A DNA stretch of 64,000 nucleotides, taken from positions 5,735,001 through 5,799,000 of the forward strand of contig JBANDB010000007.1 in the NCBI GenBank assembly GCA_037576215.1. The letters are read 5' to 3'. Of this stretch, positions 59,573 to 64,000 are shown one piece after another. Numbering within the stretch: the first letter of the stretch is position 1; every line of letters starts with the position of its first letter. The position numbers and the translations under genes are program-made. Source of the DNA: Armillaria gallica (lineage: Eukaryota > Basidiomycota > Agaricomycetes > Agaricales > Physalacriaceae). Below the pieces are notes generated by a model, which saw only the letters and a program-made list of their open reading frames with translations, searched no databases and was not told where the DNA came from.

Positions 59573-60356
59573 TCAAAGGACACAGACTTTGCCTTCAGCG
59601 AGAGCAGTCTCGAACGCCTCCTGCGCCTCAGCAGCAGTGCGATATTTTTTATGGCAAGCGTGACGCACCCCAGAGACGAGAGGCTGAACAATCTCCCTAT
59701 GCGCAGACAGAACCTGTTAGCTGTGCATGAAAAAACAGAGAACAAAAAAATACATACCAGTTGGTGAAAACTCCAACTTGCCTGCCTGCAGTGACCACGT
59801 AGAATGTCTCGCCGGTTTGGCCTATGGCCAGATTGAAAGCTCCACAATTGGAGCAGTGGAAGCCCGAATGAACCTGGGCAGGGGGCGGGGTCGGAAACTC
59901 GGCTGAGGTGGTGACAGCGCTGGACGAGGCGACAGGCTGAACGTCATGAGGAAGCCCAGTGAAGGGGCTCCTCAAAATAACCGGCGACGAAGGGCACGCA
60001 GCAGACAGAGCACTGGGAGCGGATACTAGATAAAAGGCGCAATGAGCGATGTTCGCAGGCAAGCAGATAGAGTAACATACCTCCCAAGGGACGCGCCCTC
60101 GCAGTGGTTTGCTGTGTCGCAGGCAGAGCGGCGGCGTTGGCTGCTAGGACTGCAGGACCGGCAGAACCATTAGCGTCGTTGGACGATGCAGCAGACACGG
60201 ATGGAGAGGTAGTCGCATCACCAGCAGCTGTGGAGAATAGTCAGTATAGATGGGGGTAACGACAACGAGATACGCACGTGCGACATTGAGGACAGAGAGC
60301 GCCTCTATAAGGGCTGTGATGGCCTCAGGGGAAAGGTTAAGCTGTTTCTGGGCCAT
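59573..60356 (-). CDS. Small protein with RNase H1 N-terminal (Cauli_VI) domain
   Basis: Four exons join in frame to about 190 residues. Exon 1: MAQKQLNLSPEAITALIEAL, an amphipathic helix. Exons 2-3: Ala/Ser/Pro-rich linker, then FHCSNCGAFN. The C-terminal 55 residues are a clear RNase H1 N-terminal-type domain: TFYVVTAGRQVGVFTNW, then a phase-2 intron, EIVQPLVSGVRHACHKKYRT and AAEAQEAF. In RNase H1 this fold binds RNA-DNA or double-stranded RNA; no RNase H catalytic domain follows here (TGA at 59573), so this would be a stand-alone binder. It is transcribed divergently from the gene at 60682, 325 bases away. The start ATG is the first in frame and fits the conserved helix. Confidence 0.8.
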
Positions 60357-60681
60357 GGGAGCAAATGGAGCAAGGGGTGATTGCGGGTGATTGATGGTGG
60401 TAATGATCAAGGGTAAGGAAAGGTCCCGTTGATTGATATCAACCTTAAATACTCCCGCAGATGAATTTGTAATTATTTGGCAATGAATTTTGGATTGAGT
60501 TCAAAATCCTAGCGCAGAGCAGGGCGGCATTGGGTATGCCGTGTTTAACTGTACAGTTTTGCGGCAGTACCCGCTATGCAAAAAATCGAAGAGTGCACAG
60601 ACTGAGAGTGCACCTAAGCATTTGCAAAACGTACATTAATTTGTCATAAATAAAAGTTCTGCTCTGATTAGCTTTGATTAG

Positions 60682-61304
60682 ATGGAGGGTTCACCATCGC
60701 CACAGCCACTAGCACCACAGCCATCAGTGCCACAACCCGAGGTCGCTGTCGTGCCTCGTGGAAAGCCGGGCCTGAAGCCTTGGGCATCTGGGGTTCAGTG
60801 GAACTATTTGGAGGGAGGAGTACCCGAATATCGCACCGCACAAGAGCAGAAGGGAAAGAAAGCTGCGATCAGTAATTTCTTGGACGATTTCATGCCAGGG
60901 TGGTGGTTAGAGTTCCCATTGAAAGGTACAATGACTGCCGACGCAGACCGCAAGGTTAGTACCTTATCTTCCTCTTAAGTCCTCTGTTGTGATCTCTGAT
61001 TAAATTTCTCACTAGCGCGTGAAAGAATGGTTCCAAAACCATGGCTCTGCCAAGAAGATGGAGGCCAGCACCGTCCGCATCAGTAATATCTTCCCCAAGC
61101 CGAGAACCCGTGCCTTGACGGTGGAAGAAATGTATTCGCAGAAGTTCTACGTGACGTGGGTCAAGCCTATTGTTCTTGAGAGGAAGAAGGAGGGTAGTAC
61201 GCGAGGCGAGATGTTAAAACTGATTAAGGATACGACGAAGGAGGTCTTTGATGCCGAGAGCGAGGAGGTTTGCCAGATGGTGTTGCAGTGGGTTAAGGAA
61301 CAGG
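60682..61304 (+). pseudogene. Uncharacterised mushroom protein, 3' end cut by Gypsy LTR
   Basis: Exon 1 60682-60954 and exon 2 from 61016 join in frame. After a Pro-rich start comes GVQWNYLEGGVPEYRTAQEQ, FLDDFMPGWWLEFP, RVKEWFQNHGSAKK and FYVTWVKPIV. The pattern of an early Trp, a WF-NH motif and a Tyr-rich helix is one I recall from a large Agaricomycete family without assigned function. At 61305 the reading frame enters the LTR of Gypsy element 2, and its last eight or so codons, up to the stop at 61334, are LTR sequence. The original C-terminus is therefore lost, or lies beyond the element outside the window. Confidence 0.7.
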
Positions 61305-61643
61305 TGTTATGTCCGGACCCGGGAATAACAGACTAGGCGTCTAACGATGCGCTATCTCGCGTTCGGATAGGCCGATAGAGCCGTGGCGTCTGCTACAGCG
61401 GAGCGGTATACGCAGTGATCTCGCGGCAAGCGGGAAGAGAAAGTCCGGGGGTTATTAAACTTAGCTCAAAGCTAGGGTACATGGTTGAAAGCAGTGCTAC
61501 TTATATATGATATGTGGAAACTAAAAATAGTCCGATGGGTAACGGCTTCGATAGAAGTTCTGGGGTGATCTACTGGAATGTTGGGGATGGTCCGTGCGGT
61601 GCCGGATAAGATAAGATAAGGAAAAAGTAAATAAATCGTAACA
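61305..61643 (-). repeat. 3' LTR of Gypsy element 2
   Basis: 339 bases with inverted ends: TGTTATGTCC at 61305 and CGTAACA at 61643 (TGTTAYG/CRTAACA). It lies just beyond the polypurine tract GAGGGGGTGA on the minus strand (61644-61653). The possible 5-base target repeat before it is ACAGG (61300-61304); the other copy is outside the window. Confidence 0.8.
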
Positions 61644-61983
61644 TCACCCCCTCACTAGGGCAGACGTCCCGACTGCCAGTAAGGTCGCTCCTCAAGCGTC
61701 ATCGTCATTCCGTCTTGGTCTATGATGGTGGAGTCTGCGACATTGTCATCGAGGGTTGTTTTCCCCTTCAAACGAGGGATTTCTCCATCCCACACCAACC
61801 CCATGTGTGCTGTGACATTGTATTGCCCGAGTTGTTTTCGCTGCAAGACGAGGATTTTCCGCATGGTGGTGACGAGAGGGGCCTGAGCGAGTCCTGATCT
61901 CGTCTGGGCACGTCTTTAAGGTCATGAATAGGTCGTGCGCGCGTCGTAAATGTCATAATCTATGGGGCCCATAGCTATCCCCG

Positions 61984-64000
61984 TTATAGGGCGCATCGCT
62001 CGAAGTCCTGTATGGCCTCTCGTGCGTTTGCCATATCCTCCTCTCGGACCCAGGAGTTGTGCTCCCGTGTCCATCCTTTCCACTGGACGAAGTAGTCTGT
62101 CGTTGTCCGAGACTTCTGACCCTGTTTGCCACGTATGCGCCTGGGCTTCGCATCGAGGATCATTTCGATCTCGTACTGCTCCTCATCCTCGATCAGTTCG
62201 GGTGGCGGTGGTAGTGGTGTTTCCTGGTTAGGGAAGGCCGGGGGTCGATATGGGGTAAGCAGTTTTTCGTTGAAGCGTGGGTGGATTTTCCAGTGCGGTG
62301 GTAGCTTTAGCTTGTATGCGCTAGCACCCGCTTTCTCGAGGATTTGGAAGGGGCCAACACACTTGTCATCGAGTTTCTTTTTGGGTCGGGGAAGGTGGAG
62401 GTTGGTGGCATCGAGCCAGATGCGGTCGTTGATCCAATATACGTGCGCATCTCGGCGATGTTTGTCATACTGGTTCTTCATCCGTTCGGCGGCTTCCTGG
62501 AGGGCTTGCTTGGTTTCGGAGTGGATTTGGGTCATGGTTTTCGCAAAGTCTTCCGCTGCCGGGTTTGCCAGGGGTGATGTGCGTTGGGTGTCTGGCATTA
62601 CCTTCGGGTTTCGTCCGTAGAGCACCATAAAGGGACTTTTCCCAGTGGCGCTGTGTACGCGATTGTTGTGAGCGAATTCCGCTAATGGTAGCCAATCGCT
62701 CCAGTCGTTTTGTCGATAGTTCACGAATATTCGAAGGTACTTGATGATTTCTTGGTTGACTCGCTCCGTCTGCCCATCCGTCTGGGGGTGGAAGGCGGTC
62801 GACGCATTTTGGGTGATGTCGAGTAGGCGATACAGCTCCTTCATGAATTTAGAGACAAATTGCGGTCCTCGGTCGGAGATAACGACTTGGGGCATACCGT
62901 GTCGTGCGTAGATGTGGTCGCGGAGTAGTCGCGCCCATCCTTCCGCTGATAGTTCGACGTTACAGGCGATGGGGATGATGGCTTTCGAGAATCTGTCGAC
63001 GACTACGAGCATGGCATCATTACCATTGGAGTCTGGGAGCCCGGTGACCATATCGACGGATATGTGGGTCCAGGGGGCGATGGGCACTTCGTTGGGGTGT
63101 AATGGTGCTGCCCTTGCGTGGGTATCCGATTTGGTTCGTTGACACGTCTCACAACCCTTTACATAGGCTTCTACGTCCTTCTTCAGCTTGGGCCACCAAT
63201 AGTCCCGGAGGACCAATTCCTTCGTTTTTTCGATTCCTGGGTGTCCAGCGGTGATATGGTCATGATATTGAGATATGATCCTTCCCCGTAGTGCCTTCTG
63301 GCAGGGTACGTAGATCCTCCCGTCGTAAAAGAGGAGCCCGCCTTGGCGGGAGATTCCTCGCTCGTGAGTCAGGGAGGTCGCTATCCCTTCATCCCAAAGC
63401 TCCTCTTGTCGGGTTACTTCCTCGACTGTTTGCTGCGTTTCCGTCGCCGTGGGCATCACCAGTGCCCTAAAGTGGGCGGCCTTAAGGACGACCAGATTGT
63501 CATTGTCCTCTGCTCCCTGGTTATGATCGCTTCTTTGGGAAAGGAGGTCAGCCTTAACGTTCTGCGTGCCGGGTTTGTGATGGAGCGTGAAGTGATATTC
63601 GGCGAGCTCCGTCACCCAACGGGCTTGCCGTCGATTTAACTTTTGCGGGAGTCGGAAGTATTGGAGGTTCTGGTGATCCGTCCATATCTCTACGTTTTCT
63701 TTGGTGCCCATAAGATAATGCCGCCATTCGGATAGTGCGAGCATTATGGCAAGCAACTCTTTGTCATAAATCTCGTAGTTCCGTTCGGTGGCACTGAGGG
63801 ATTTAGACATAAATGCCACTGGTCGCCACGTCCCGTTCTGCTTCTGGCTGAGCACTGCTCCTACGGCGCCTTCACTCACGTCGGCTTCGACTCTGAAGGG
63901 ATCGTCATCCGTGGGGATGGCGAGGACAACGTCTTCTGCCATTCGCCGTTTCAGTTCCTGGAAGGCCTTGTCCTGCACTCCGGTCCATCTCCACTCGGCG
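61984..64000 (-). CDS. Gypsy element 2 Pol (RNase H, integrase, chromodomain)
   Basis: Open from the window edge to the stop at 61984, at least 670 codons. In order: end of reverse transcriptase connection, RNase H (VEADVSEGAVGAVLSQ, YEIYDKELLAIM, WTDHQNLQYF), integrase zinc domain (HDHITAGHP, CETCQRTKSD), integrase DDE core (ISVDMVTGLP, VVISDRGPQF, HPQTDGQTERVNQE), then a C-terminal SH3-like region (GPFQILEKAGASAYKLKLP) and a chromodomain (YEIEMILDAKPR, DYFVQWKGWTREHNSWVREE). Catalytic Asp, Asp and Glu of integrase are all present. The chromodomain likely guides insertion into modified chromatin. It provides the intact reference for element 1. Confidence 0.93.
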   Translation of the reverse strand, partial: AEWRWTGVQDKAFQELKRRMAEDVVLAIPTDDDPFRVEADVSEGAVGAVLSQKQNGTWRPVAFMSKSLSATERNYEIYDKELLAIMLALSEWRHYLMGTKENVEIWTDHQNLQYFRLPQKLNRRQARWVTELAEYHFTLHHKPGTQNVKADLLSQRSDHNQGAEDNDNLVVLKAAHFRALVMPTATETQQTVEEVTRQEELWDEGIATSLTHERGISRQGGLLFYDGRIYVPCQKALRGRIISQYHDHITAGHPGIEKTKELVLRDYWWPKLKKDVEAYVKGCETCQRTKSDTHARAAPLHPNEVPIAPWTHISVDMVTGLPDSNGNDAMLVVVDRFSKAIIPIACNVELSAEGWARLLRDHIYARHGMPQVVISDRGPQFVSKFMKELYRLLDITQNASTAFHPQTDGQTERVNQEIIKYLRIFVNYRQNDWSDWLPLAEFAHNNRVHSATGKSPFMVLYGRNPKVMPDTQRTSPLANPAAEDFAKTMTQIHSETKQALQEAAERMKNQYDKHRRDAHVYWINDRIWLDATNLHLPRPKKKLDDKCVGPFQILEKAGASAYKLKLPPHWKIHPRFNEKLLTPYRPPAFPNQETPLPPPPELIEDEEQYEIEMILDAKPRRIRGKQGQKSRTTTDYFVQWKGWTREHNSWVREEDMANAREAIQDFERCAL

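Larger units (their letters stand above)
61305..64000 (-). mobile_element. Ty3/Gypsy chromovirus, element 2 (runs off the window)
   Basis: On the minus strand: RNase H, integrase and chromodomain in one open frame, then polypurine tract and LTR. No in-frame stop is seen in the part available, in contrast to element 1, so it looks younger. It sits inside the host gene at 60682. The Gag, protease and reverse transcriptase core lie beyond 64000. Confidence 0.92.

Noticed and set aside
1..64000. CRISPR array, operons, bacterial ribosome binding sites
   Set aside because: No regularly spaced short repeats; gene structure with spliceosomal introns is eukaryotic, so these feature types do not apply.

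Overview
The window reads as nuclear DNA of a mushroom-forming fungus (Agaricomycetes, Basidiomycota). The evidence is many introns of about 50-60 bases with GT-AG (sometimes GC-AG) borders, very short exons, a KDZ-type DNA transposase with its cysteine cluster, two DUF6535 membrane proteins (a family I know only from Agaricomycetes), chromodomain Ty3/Gypsy elements, and repeated fragments of fungal kinase-like genes. It is a repeat-rich accessory region in which a few intact genes stand among duplicated and decayed copies.

Layout. 1-3094: no gene; one 511-base inverted-repeat element. 3095-12182: a decayed minus-strand Ty3/Gypsy chromovirus with a foldback element inserted in its pol gene. 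12183-14128: no gene, but an inverted-repeat element with an 8-base target repeat, next to a perfect palindrome. 14129-15367: kinase-like gene. 16266-17418: complete NIF3-family gene in seven exons on the minus strand. 19141-22254: multi-exon gene that I read as helical N-domain + pseudokinase-like domain + C-terminal membrane segment. 24330-27436: complete DUF6535 gene. 28286-29115: one copy of a local dispersed repeat. 30996-33126: complete secreted berberine-bridge-type FAD oxidase in nine exons. 33980-36890: remnants of neighbouring genes plus a 652-base TA-flanked inverted-repeat element. 37940-40945: second copy of the pseudokinase-like gene, with a stop codon before the membrane segment. 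42860-46500: dead kinase, 2OG-oxygenase-like, repeat and NIF3 fragments. 49020-51712: broken second DUF6535 gene. 52254-56100: KDZ transposase with one in-frame stop. 56221-59165: unrecognised genes. 59573-61305: a divergent pair, a small RNase H1-N-terminal-type protein and an uncharacterised mushroom protein whose end is cut by a second, apparently young Gypsy element (61305 to the window edge).

How it fits together. Several blocks (pseudokinase-like gene with promoter, NIF3 fragment, kinase fragment, DUF6535 gene, dispersed repeat) occur two to five times in 64 kb, so the locus has grown by local segmental duplication followed by decay and transposon insertion. The most notable biology is the duplicated helical-bundle/pseudokinase family, whose order of parts recalls the necroptosis effector MLKL. 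That resemblance is my inference, not a search result.
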